Shown in pieces: positions 21,169 to 31,940 of a stretch of DNA of 64,000 bases. Location of the stretch: the NCBI GenBank assembly GCA_963277665.1, contig OY728147.1, positions 1,267,399,424-1,267,463,423 on the forward strand, written 5' to 3'. The notes beneath the pieces were generated by a model that saw only the letters and a list, made by a program, of their open reading frames with translations, was not told the DNA's origin and did no database searches. The stretch is from Viscum album. Its lineage: Eukaryota; Streptophyta; Magnoliopsida; Santalales; Viscaceae. A program made the position numbers and the translations under genes. Within the stretch, counting starts at the first letter, position 1. Every line of letters starts with the position of its first letter.

Positions 21169-21728
21169 TGTGACATCCCAAACCTGGATGCCAATTAATA
21201 GGTGCTCTGAGCCTAGTGGGCCACATGGCCTCAAGCGCATCCCTCCAAATTATAGAGGTTGGAGACTAACATCGAGGTCCTAGGGCATGTCCATGGGGAG
21301 ACCATGCCCTCATTATCAGAGTGTAACACAACAGATAAATATAAACATAGGTAAATAGAAAAATCAATATAAGTAAGAAGAAGGCAAAGTGGAAAATAGA
21401 GACAACAGTAACAATAACTAAATAAACTGGAATGACTGATGATGATATGTCATGTCACTAGAAAATTGGAAAACATAGATACAATATAGAAGGTATAACA
21501 TGTTCCACAAAGGTATAAAGGAAATCAAAAGACCATCCCAAGCATCCCGAGATCCGGCTCGGTCATCTGCTATCAAGATCCATCTTAAACAATAAAAAAT
21601 AAAGTGTTTGAAGTCGTATGCTTCCCTTTATCAACACCTATATACATGTAATCTGCCTTGGGTACCAAACAACACTCAGAGAGGGTGTGAGATAAATCTC
21701 AGTGGGCCACCACCAAAGATATCTATAA

Positions 21729-23960
21729 CATCCAGCCCATGTAATGAAAATGTAACAGCGTGCAAACATGCATATATATAAGTAAATTAGTATAATGTAA
21801 CTAAATACCCAAGTACCTGATTCATCCCTCATCTAGTTTCTGAACATGTAACCACCATTATTTTATTATTACCTGTTTATAAACAAGTCACACGTTAGAA
21901 ATAGTGAAGGTTCCAAGATGTAACAAGGAAACCTGTAATGATATTTAATAATGAAGTTCCAAGGTAATAACCAAGGAAACGTAGACATCAATGGTCACCA
22001 AATCAGTAATGGTTGTAGCCTAGACAAGGGTAATAATGTAATATAAAGAGCATATTCTAAGTCATTCCATAATGAGGTGCCTACCAAGTTCAAATAGTTT
22101 ATCCAAGGTAAAACGGGGCTAAGTAACGACTGGGACTGACAGGCTTTAACCATGGAACCTACTTGTCAATTCTGGATCCAAGGAGTGTATCCAAGGAATC
22201 CTATAATAATATTTAAGGGATACTATAGTGTTATATTGGGCATCCAAATTTAGACAAGAATCGAGTTCCAGGTGAGTCTCAACCAAAGAAAGCTGTATCC
22301 TTGAATCATAATGGAGTTCCCGAGTGCTCAAGACATTCCCTATGGAATCCAAGGTGAGCTCAAGTCAGGCCACTCCTATTTGATAATTATTTCATATAAT
22401 ATTTAATATGGTTCAATTCATTACCTTTCATTAGCGTGATAAGGATAATTGAGCATGCAACCATTTGATCAAGTCTCAATTAATCAATAAGTCCATTTGG
22501 TTCAAGCCTTACCTTTCATTAGTGTGGCAAGTCCAAGTAGCATGAAACCATTCATTTAATCCATTTAAGGAATTTTCAATAATCAAGGTTCACTCTACTA
22601 TCTTCCATTATCATGTTAAGGGGTGCTACAAACACAAAACCTATTATTTAATTACATTCAATAAGGCCAAGTCATATACTTAGTATACTTTCCAATTTCC
22701 ATTTCACATTTAATTATAAAATGTAGCACTTACCTTAAGAGGGTAAAACTGTGATCATACATGGTAATTTCCATTATGAAATTCACAAATTAAATCAATC
22801 CATTTAATATAGAAAATATTACCCTTAGAGGGGTCAATCTAAGGCACACCCGAACGAAACATCATACTCATGTGATGGAAATGTAATAGTGTGCAAGCAT
22901 GAATATATAAAATAAAGTAGTAAAATGTAACTAAATACCCAAGTACCCACTTCATCCCTCGACTGGTGTCTGAACATACAACTAGTTCATTAATTTATTA
23001 TTACTAGTTTACAAATAAGTCACATGATAACCATTGTGAAGGTTCTGAGATTTAACAAGGAAACCTATAATTATATTTAATAATAAACCTCAAGGGTCAC
23101 CAACTCAGTAATGATTGTATCCTGGCTAAGGGTAAGAGTGTAATCCAAGGAGCATAGTCCAAGACATTCCATAATGAGATACCTACAGAGTCCAAGGAGT
23201 TCATCCAAGGTAAAACAGGTCTAAGTAATGACTGAGCCTAATGGGATTTAACCATGGAACCTACTTATCATTGATAGATACAAAGATTGTATACAAGTAA
23301 TCCTATAATAATATTTAAGGGATCATATGGTGCCATATCAGGCATCCAATGTTTATAAAGAATCAGGTTCCATGTGGGTCTCAACCAAAACAAGTTGTAT
23401 CCTTGAATCAGAATGGGGTTTCCGAGTGATCAAGGCATTCCCTATAGAAGCCAAGGAGAGCTCTATTCAGGCCACTTCTATTTGATAATTATGTCATATA
23501 ATATTCCATAAGGTTCGATCCATTACCTTTCATTAGTGTGACAATGCTAATTGATCATGCAACCATTTAATAAAGACTTAATTAATCAATAAGTTCATTT
23601 GGTTCAAGCGTTGACTTTCATTAGTGTGACAAGACCAAGTAGCATGAAACCATTAATTTAGTCCATTTAAGGCATTTAAAATAATCAATGTTCACTATCC
23701 TACCTTCCATTAACATGGAAAAGGGTCCTAAGGGCATGTAACCTATTATTCAATTATATTTAATAAGGACAAGTCATATACTTAGTATACTTGCCAATTT
23801 CTATTTCACATTTAATTATCAATTTGAAGCACTTAACTTAGGTGAGTTAAGTGGTGATAATACATGGTACTTTACATTATGTAATTCAAAGATTAAATTA
23901 ATCCATTTAATATAGAAAAGATTACCCTTAGAGGGGTTAATCCAAGACACACTCGAATGG
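21729..23960. repeat. 1.13-kb tandem duplication within gypsy B LTR
   Basis: Copy 1 is about 21729-22858 and copy 2 about 22861-23960. Matching landmarks: TGTAACAG at 21751 and TGTAATAG at 22883 (offset 1132); AAATACCCAAGTACC in both; ACCCTTAGAGGGG at 22821 and 23924 (offset 1103). The second copy has thus lost about 29 bp net. The copies differ by many substitutions, so the duplication is old. Confidence 0.92.
22421..22690. repeat. ~88-bp minisatellite inside the LTR (copy 1)
   Basis: Three degenerate units with TTACCTTTCATTAGNGTG and CATG-AACCATT phrases start at about 22421, 22509 and 22598 (spacing 88-89 bp). The same triplet recurs in the duplicated copy at 23523, 23611 and 23700 with identical spacing, and a single unit lies in the 5' UTR at 20499. 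Confidence 0.8.
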
Positions 23961-24925
23961 TGTCTCAAACGCGTCAAAACACCAAAACAAAAATTATGGA
24001 AAAACATCCTACATGGGATGGATGGAGTTGTGGGCATAATCACTAACAACTAATCACATATTTGAAAAGATCATAACCATATGGTTCTAATGATTATAAT
24101 CATGGATTATAAATTCAATAAATGACACCCGATGAAATCGACAGACCCCACATGACAATTTCAAAATCAACAAACTTGAGGGATGAGTTATATACCACCC
24201 ACCCTAGGCTTGTACGACTCTCATACTCCAGTATCGACCTTTGATTTATATTAGAACAAAGTAAATCTGAGAAAAAGGTAAAAACACTCACACCTCGATA
24301 ACTAGGTCGAGAGCAAGAGAGAAGAATAATGGCTCAAATGGACACGAGTACTTACCATTGCGCATCCAACGTGATGAACATAAGATCGAAAAAATCCTAG
24401 ATGAAGGAGATATCTTAATCCCTAGATTAGGACTTTTAAAAAGATCCAAATGGAAGAAAATGTAGGTTCTATCCACTGGAACTCGGATTAGGGAAGAAGG
24501 GTGGGTTAATTAGATCATTAAGGGTAAAAATATAATTACCCAAAATTTAGCCTATGCGCGGTTTGGTCGCACGACTTTCCAAACCGTGCACCAAACTTGA
24601 TCAGAAACTTGTAGGAAGGGGCGTACCACACAGTTATGCCACAAGGTTAGGGAAACCATGTTCCAACCGTTCGATATGGCTCTACTTGAAAATACAGACC
24701 ATCCGTATGGTTAGATCTAACTGTGCACCCTACCCGCACAGTTTCCTCTAATCATATGACATGGCTATTTTTCACAAAAAGTTGGGTTCTAGGATTCAAA
24801 AAATTCCCTAACACCCTTGGGACCTTCTATAACTCAAAAGGTATCCATATTAGGTTCAAAATAAATAATTAGATCGAAATTTAAAGGATCCACATCTGAG
24901 TGAAAAACCAAGTTCTTACAAGGGA

Positions 24926-26786
24926 TTTATAAATAGTCGGGGGACAATTTTCCATTTGAAAAAAAAACAAACCGATAATATAATAACTAAAAAACCACTA
25001 TATAATGCATTAAAACAATTTAATACAACTCAAAGTAATACCAACAGAAAAAAAAAACAAACTACAAACATGAACCATAATAGAGCACAAAGCATAAACT
25101 AAAACCAACAACTCAAAGAGAACCAAGACATCTATCATCAACTCCTAACAAGATCCAAGCTCAAACTCAACAATATATTCCCAAGTTATCATGATTAATC
25201 ACTAAATAAATGAGATACCTTACCTTTTCTAGTGTCTTGATATACAATTTCTACAAACCCACCAAAGTTCCCAAGCAAGGGGTGAGTATAAGACTTAGTA
25301 GAATTCCCCCAATGACTTCCAAACTCACACCAATATAATAGAACAAGTTAGAAAATTTATATAAAATATTTTAAAACAATTTAAAGCAGTTTATAATGAA
25401 ACCAAAACCATTTATAAAAAAAGAGTTTTCCAAAAAAAGAAACCAACCAAGTATTTCTAACCATTTTACAAATCCATTTAGCATAACCCATCCCATTCCA
25501 CATGTCCACACATGCATGAAACCATGGACCTAACTATACTCATGAGTATTGAGTCATCCTTTCACTAAGATATCACTTGGTGAACCATTTTGATGGGGGA
25601 AATTTCATAACCTTATCCATCCCACTTTTTATGGGGAAAACTTCATACCCTTATCCATCCCAATGAACATTAACACACGCCAACCATTTATGCCATAAAC
25701 CATGCCTAACCAATTAAGCCACCATTTCAATAAAGAAATAATTTTATTGAAAAAATTTTATAACCAATTTTCCATGCATAAAAACCAAGAAACCATTTTA
25801 AAATAATTATTTTATAATCATGTAACCAATTTCACTTTTTAGAAAACAACAAATTTCTACAAATTTCAAAAAAAAATCACTAAAGAGGTTTTATAAAAAA
25901 CATTTCACATCAATTTCACAATTCAAACCAAGAAATTCAACCAATTTAAAATCAAGCCTTCAAGTTCTAACTAAGAGGAGTCAAGAGTGAAGCCACCTAC
26001 CTCACAAACTTAAGTGAAAACAAAGAACATCACAACAACTTCAAAAATTGGATTGAAACTCAAAAAACCATCCTTAGATCTTGTTCCATATTCTCCAAAC
26101 AATCATAACTCATCATTATTGGAATCAAAAAACATGAATCTATCCCCAACAGATTATATCCATGAATCCAAGAGAGAGAAGAAGAAGAAAACTAAGGAAA
26201 ACCATCAAGAATGGTCACTTACCAAGGAATCTAGCCTCTAATGCACCAAGATTCACCAATGTATCACTATTGAATCAAGAGGGAGGGTCTCTCCAGGCAT
26301 TGGAAGGAGTGTAATTTGAGTTACAGTCAGATTAAGGAAAAAACAAGGCATCAAGGGTGTAATTTGAGTGAAATCTATAATTTTGGATTTTTTTTAATGG
26401 TACATGGTTAGGAAAATTGTGCACTAACCATGCATTAGCCACTACCTCCAAACACACATCGCGTGGTTAGATCACATAGTTAGACAAATTGTGCACCAAC
26501 CATGCTAAACCCCTCTGTCCTACTTCACGTAATTTCTCTTGGGTGGCTGCACGGTTTGGCCAAACCATGCATCTAACTGTGCACCTACCTAACACCCTCT
26601 CTTTCAATTTCATGATTTCCTAGGAGGTTCTGCATAATTTCTACTAACCGTTATCAAACTGAGAACCTCTATTAAAGCCTAAAAAACTTATCAAAACTCT
26701 TAAAAACCTTCCCAAAATTAACTCAATAACTTTATATACTTAAAATACATAAAAAAGGGTTAATTACCTAAAACTGGGGTGTTACA
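24926..26786 (-). mobile_element. Gypsy C 3' LTR (antisense)
   Basis: Aligns along its length with 32020-33874 (for example AATACAACTCAAAGTAATACC; GGGGTGAGTATAA; the TTATATACTTAAAATACATA end). Its inner border is exact: minus strand TGTAACACCCCAGTTTTAGG starts at 26786, preceded by the polypurine tract. The outer part corresponding to about the first 90 bp of the 5' LTR (31941-32030) is missing or unrecognisable, so the outer end is approximate. Confidence 0.9.
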
Positions 26787-28100
26787 TTCTCCCCAAAATT
26801 GGCCTTTCCATATATAGAAAGTAGAAAAACACCATTATCCCAAAAGAGTTTGATCCATTGCTCGACCATTTCCTTCTCATGTTCCCATGTTTCTTCCTGA
26901 ATCTGACCATGCTGCCATAAAACCCACACTAGACCGATGCTTTTTCCACCCAAGACTTTCTCTTTCCCATCCATTATATACACTGGCACATGAACCAATA
27001 TAGCATCTATATCTAGGTCAATATTATCCCATCAAATCACATGGTCAGGATTAGGCTGATACTTCTTTAATTGAGATACATGGAACACATTATACACTGA
27101 ACTGAACCTTGGTGGAAAAGCTAACCAATATGCCACCTCACCAACCCATTCCAATATCTCAAAAGGAAATATGTATTGAGGAGATAACTTTACCTTCTTC
27201 TCAAAACGACGATTCCCAAGACTTAAAGATATTATTAAGAACACATGATCACTCACCTCAAATGAAAATTACTATGGATGATGATCCACATATGACTGCT
27301 GATGAATCTGATCCATCTCTATTCTCTTCCTGATCAACTGAATCTTCTTCTTTATCTCTTGCAAAATAATTGGTCCAACCAGTGAAGTCTCACCCATTTC
27401 CACCCAATAAAGTGGATAACGATAATGATACCCATACAATGCTTCAAAATGATCCATATGTTTTGAGGCCTGATATTATTATATGAGAACTCCGTTAATG
27501 GTATGTGCTCCTCCCATAAGCCACCAAAACCCACTACACAAGCCCAAATAATATCTTCCAATGTTTGTGTCATCATTTTAGATTTTCCATCCATATGAGG
27601 ATGATACTCCATGCCCATATTCAACTAACTACCAAGGGTTTATTGTGAGGATTCATAGAAACAAGAAGTAAACCTTGAATCTTGGTCTAATACAATCAAA
27701 ATAGATACACCATGCCTTTTTACCACTTCTTAGATATAGATTTTTGACAAGTCTTCCACCGTATGAGATTCATGAATAGGGATGAAATGGGAAATTTTTT
27801 TGAGCTGATCCACCATCACCCATATAACATTGTGTTTTAAAATTTTCCTTGGTAGACCTATTACAAAATCCATAGTTATCTACTCCTATTTTCAAACAGA
27901 AATAGGTAAAGAATGTAACATAACTATTAGCCATTGGTTCTTTGCCTTAACCTACTAACATGTGAGGAATCTCATAACAAACTCAACCAATTTTCATTTC
28001 ATGACAACCCACTAAAATTGTGCTTTCAAATCCTTATAAATCTTTTGTATTCCAGGATGAACAACCTATATTGAATGATTGTAAGCATGAAAAAGTTGTT
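26786..28100 (-). pseudogene. Gypsy C integrase with C-terminal chromodomain-like segment
   Basis: Minus-strand integrase remnant, read right to left. The core has phrases like WCIYFDCIRPRFKVYF, then GRYYLGLCSGFWW and FEALYGYHYRYPLYWVEMGE (27272-27624 region). The C-terminal part (27032-27256) shows KLSPQYIFPFEILEWVGEVA and VYNVFHVSQLKKYQPNPDHV. After the HVI/WDN junction comes a segment with YIMDGKEKVLGGKSI, LVWVLWQH and EETWEHEKEM (26768-26998), the pattern of a degenerate chromodomain at the end of Tekay/Del-type chromoviruses. Stops and frameshifts separate these pieces. Integrase would insert the cDNA; the chromodomain is thought to steer it to heterochromatin. Confidence 0.92.
26787..26802 (-). 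promoter_or_regulatory. Gypsy C polypurine tract
   Basis: The minus strand reads CCAATTTTGGGGAGAA immediately before the LTR start TGTAAC. A G-rich purine run next to the 3' LTR is the plus-strand priming site of LTR retrotransposons. Confidence 0.88.
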
Positions 28101-28379
28101 CTTTACAAGCCATAAGTATGACCATCCAATATTGAAAACATAAAAATGATCCCCTTTCAAGCATCCATCCCTCAATAGCCTACCCACTATTGAGTTTTGA
28201 CCTCATAAAAATACATTCTTAATCAAATGTTTGTGCCTATTTAACCCTCACAACCAAATATAAAACAAAAGAAACTGGGAAGAAAACCAAAACACTATCA
28301 CAATCTTCACAATCCAAGTGCATGTCGATTATCACTGACATCAACTGCCACTGACCTGAAGCCTCTTTCACCAACTAAA

Positions 28380-28865
28380 TATATGACTTCTTTCTTAATG
28401 CATCCACCACCGAATTGCCTTTACTCGGTGTATACATCAAGTCAAATTAAAACATTTGGAGATACTCCAACCACATTCTTTATCTCAGATTCAAATCTCT
28501 TTGTGAGAAAATGTGTTTCAAGCTCTTATAATCTGTAAACACCATAAATTTCTCACTAAAGAGGCAATGACTCCTAGTTTTCAAAGAATGGAATAAAAAA
28601 TCTAATTCCAAATTGTATGTTGGGTAGTTCTTCTCATGAAACTATAACTTTCATGAGCCATAAACAACAACATGATTTCCTTGAATGAGAACACACCCCA
28701 ACCTAGATCCTGAAGCATCATAATACACCACATACCCTTGTACTGATTTTGGAAATATAAATATCGATGTTGATGTAAGGTAAACTTTAAGCTCTTGAAA
28801 ATAATTTTGGCATTCCTCATTCCATTTAAATGTAACAACTTTCCTTGTAAAAAATGTCATTGGTG
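28380..28865 (-). pseudogene. Gypsy C RNase H
   Basis: The minus-strand translation (two adjacent frames, 28602-28860 and onward to 28390) contains FKWNEECQNYFQELK, VVYYDASGSRLGCVL, KNYPTYNLEL, FTDYKSLKHIFSQRDLNLR and DALRKKSY. This is the recognisable series of a plant gypsy RNase H (RT connection plus D-A-S-G, TDHKSL-like and VADALSRK-like motifs). Interrupted by a stop and a frameshift. Confidence 0.9.
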
Positions 28866-29820
28866 AATCTAGTCATGAAAATTCACGAACAAAGTGTCAG
28901 TAATAACCAACTAATACAAGGAAATTACGTATTTCAAAGAGGTTCTTTAGAGGTTTATAAGAGATCACAACATCCATCATTTTTGGATCCACAAAAACAC
29001 ACTTTTCAAAGATAACATGGACAATAAAATGTACCTATTATATCCAAAAATCACACTTTAAGAGTTTTGTATACAGACGATGATCCCTCAAGATACCCAA
29101 CACTGTCGTAAAGTGTTTATCATGCTCAGCCTTTTTCCTTGAATACACCAATATATCATCCACAAACACCACCACAAAATAATCCAGATATCTTTGAAAT
29201 ATCCGATTCATTAATTTCATAAAGATATCTGATGAATTCGTAAGACTGAAATGAATAACCACATACTCATAATCTTCATATCTACTTCTAAAAGCTATCT
29301 TTGGAATATACTCCTTTCAAACCTGCAATTGGTGATATCCCGAATGCAATCTAATTTTAGAGAACCACTAGGATCCCCTCAATTGATCAAATAGATTATC
29401 AATGCATAGAATATGATATTGATTCTTTATCATAACTTGGTTAATATTATGATAATCCACACAAAGTTTTAGAATTACATCCACTTTTTTTACAAACAAG
29501 ATCAGTGCTACCTATGGGGACATACTAAGCTGAATAAAACCCTTTACTTTATAACTATTCCAAATATACTTTCAATTCCATTAATTCTATTGGTACCATC
29601 TGATAAGATAGAAGTGATATAGGACTAGTCCCTAGTAAGAGATCAATCATAAAATCCACTTCTCTTATGGGTGGAAAACCTAAGAAATTATCCGGAAAAA
29701 TATCTGAAAACTGATTAAAAATTATTGGAAAACCAATTTTCTCAATATTATCCATAGATTCCAAGGTCAAATCTACCAAGTAGTATGAAATGGTTCCAAC
29801 CGCTGGTGCCAACAATCATT
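28866..29820 (-). pseudogene. Gypsy C reverse transcriptase
   Basis: The N-terminal RT part (29555-29815) shows FSDIFPDNFLGFPPIREVDF and a YQMVPIELMELK segment. The catalytic part (29038-29262) has [17 protein letters not shown] and [13 protein letters not shown], with the intact YVDD-equivalent FVDD, followed by [16 protein letters not shown]. Stops divide the domain (29290-29550 is badly decayed). The order PR-RT-RH-IN on one strand identifies Ty3/gypsy (Metaviridae-type) organisation. Confidence 0.93.
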
Positions 29821-29879
29821 TTTCACCTGTATTTTCATTCCAGTATCCTCTAAAGAGATGCTCAATGCCATCATCAGTT

Positions 29880-30240
29880 GTAAAACTAACCCTTCAGGTA
29901 TAAAAATCAATGTGAAATTTAAACATTTTCAACCAATCCATACCTGGGATTAGGTCATAGACATCAATCTCAAGCACAGAGAAATCCCAAATCAATTCAA
30001 CTCCACCAACAATTATAGAACATGATTTTCACATAAAGGGTCAACATTATCTTTGACCCAGAGGAGTTTTAAGTTTTAAAATAAAATACATCATCTCAAT
30101 ATGTAAACCTAGAAGATCAAAAACATGAGAAGTAATAAATGAATGGGATGCACCTATATCAATAAAAGCATGCATAAGGGTAGAATTCAAAAGAACCATA
30201 CCTCTCACCATAGATGGTCTAGATTAATCATATACAATCA
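29880..30240 (-). pseudogene. Gypsy C aspartic protease
   Basis: The minus strand reads HAFIDIGASHSFITSHVFDL near 30185-30100; D-x-G-A-S-H is the retropepsin active-site loop. Further on is LIPGMDWLKMFKFHIDFY near 29965-29900, the conserved GMDWL motif. The catalytic D and G are kept here, although the whole polyprotein is broken elsewhere. Confidence 0.9.
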
Positions 30241-30469
30241 TTTGCTCAGATCCATACAATTTCTTACTCACTAAATTATGTTCTTTTTACCCTGTTGATA
30301 TTTCACTAGTTGAGGAGTCATGGCATTCCTAGAATCACCATGGATTCCTCGGTTCTGATGATGAGAACTATTCTGCTGCCGCCATCATGTGGAAGAATAT
30401 GATGTATGTGAAACATGAGATGTGTACCAAGAACCTGACCTTGGATCACTATGACAATATCACTAAAGA

Positions 30470-31390
30470 TTTCCCATCTAGTTGAAATTGTGACATGATC
30501 TAGGTGGTGCTGAACAATCTTGCTTCATGTGATCAAAATAACCAAATTGAAAACATCCAGTATTTCTCTTTGGTTTAGGATGAAGATTCACCAATCCAAT
30601 CATCTGATTATGAGTCACACCACTACCTTGTAAATAGGTGTCCCTCTTCCACTTATTCCTAGCATTAGAGTTCCCACTATTTCCCATATGTATCAACATG
30701 CTTCCTCCACCCATAGTTCCTAAGATGTATCTTTCTACCATCGTTTATCTATTGATCATCTCTATATAATACTTTATACTAAGCATGATAATCTTTGAGA
30801 ATATTTATAGACTCAACCCCAATTAAAAAATGTGTGCCTTTAAGGACACACTTGCAATAACTTCTGTTTCAAAGCAGACTAAATTCATGAATTTAGCCAC
30901 GTACTCTATCATTGAGAGATTCTCCTACTTTAATCTAAAAAAGTATGTTGTTTTAGAAATTATAAACGTACGAGGATATAATTATTTGTTGAAAAAGTCT
31001 TCAATATCCTCTCATGAAATTACTTGGTCTAATTTAGCCTAAACTGCTAAATCCCACCACTGGAATTCTAGATCCTCCAGCATGTACGTAGCCAACTTGA
31101 CTTTCAGTTTATCCAGTGTGCCTGGGAAATCTAAAATTCAGTTCATCATATTCAACCACACTTATTCTTTTTCCAGTTCTGAATCACCCCAAAATATGGG
31201 TGGATTCTGCTTCTGAAACCAAATGGAATGATCCACTTTCCTTGGTTCATCCCTTCTATTCCCTATATCCACAACTTAGAAATCTCGGAAAATACTCCAA
31301 ACCAGCTGTTGGTTCACCTGTGGCTCAGGTGAAACCACATTCTCAATAGCTTCTTCTAGTTGGTTTCTTATATGCCTAACCTATGCCATT
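30470..31390 (-). pseudogene. Gypsy C gag with zinc-knuckle remnant
   Basis: The minus-strand frame at 30478-30741 ends with CFQFGYFDHMKQDCSAPPRS, matching a CX2CX4HX4C zinc knuckle except that the second Cys is Phe. The preceding region to about 31390 should be the capsid part of gag and reads in fragments only. It sits between the PBS side and the protease, as expected. Confidence 0.82.
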
Positions 31391-31928
31391 TTCTATAACC
31401 AAAATAAAACACCATTAATTCTCACTCTCTAGAAACTGGATTCTTTTCAATTTCAAATTTACCACATCACATATATCACAACAAGGCTTTTTAAAATTCA
31501 ATAATTTCCATTTTCAAACCATTTTTTAAAATTCCACCATGCTCTTTGAAAATCAAACCATTTTCAACTATTTTAAAAAATCAACACCTTTTTACCAAAT
31601 TATAACTCATTACTCAAAATTAATTATGCACTACTAGTGGGAAGTTATTTCTATCAATGCATGTCATGCTCTTCTCATTGGATAAACCCATGACAATGAG
31701 GTAAGAACTCTTAGGAGTGTTTTAAACACTCATATACCCAAACTCCCTGGTAACTTTAAGTTCAGAATAAATAGGCTAGATACGCCTCTTTATGATCTAT
31801 ATTTCATGTCCCAATGATCCTAATCCTTGATACCATCCCAAATCAAGGAATAAACCAAAATGATATTCAACTACAAGACTGAACAAACTGATACCATTTG
31901 TCCCCAAAAGATATTTGGAATAACCAAT

Positions 31929-31940
31929 ACTGATACCATT
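31929..31940 (-). promoter_or_regulatory. Gypsy C primer-binding site (tRNA-iMet type)
   Basis: The minus strand reads AATGGTATCAGTA immediately inside the 5' LTR end (...GAGATGTTACA). TGGTATCAG fits initiator-Met tRNA. The same ACTGATACCATTTG phrase is present once more at 31887-31900, so the PBS region has a 43-bp local duplication. Confidence 0.85.

Larger units (their letters stand above)
21169..24925 (-). mobile_element. Gypsy B 5' LTR (antisense), internally duplicated
   Basis: Starts (in + coordinates) with TGTGACATCCC beside the PBS and runs right. It contains a 1.13-kb tandem duplication (21729-23960) and, near its far end, sequences rich in CGGTTTGG/CCAAACCG (24550-24740) like those in the U3 of gypsy C. 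The far terminus is not recognisable; the sequence passes into a gypsy C LTR near 24925. The long size is partly due to the duplication. Confidence 0.7.

Noticed and set aside
26014..26241. 75-codon + strand frame inside the gypsy C LTR
   Set aside because: The equivalent place in the other LTR (33070-33320) does not keep the frame. LTR sequence.
31630..31645. CACTACTAGTGGG as a CACTA tip
   Set aside because: Lies in the gypsy C leader with no subterminal repeats and no paired end.
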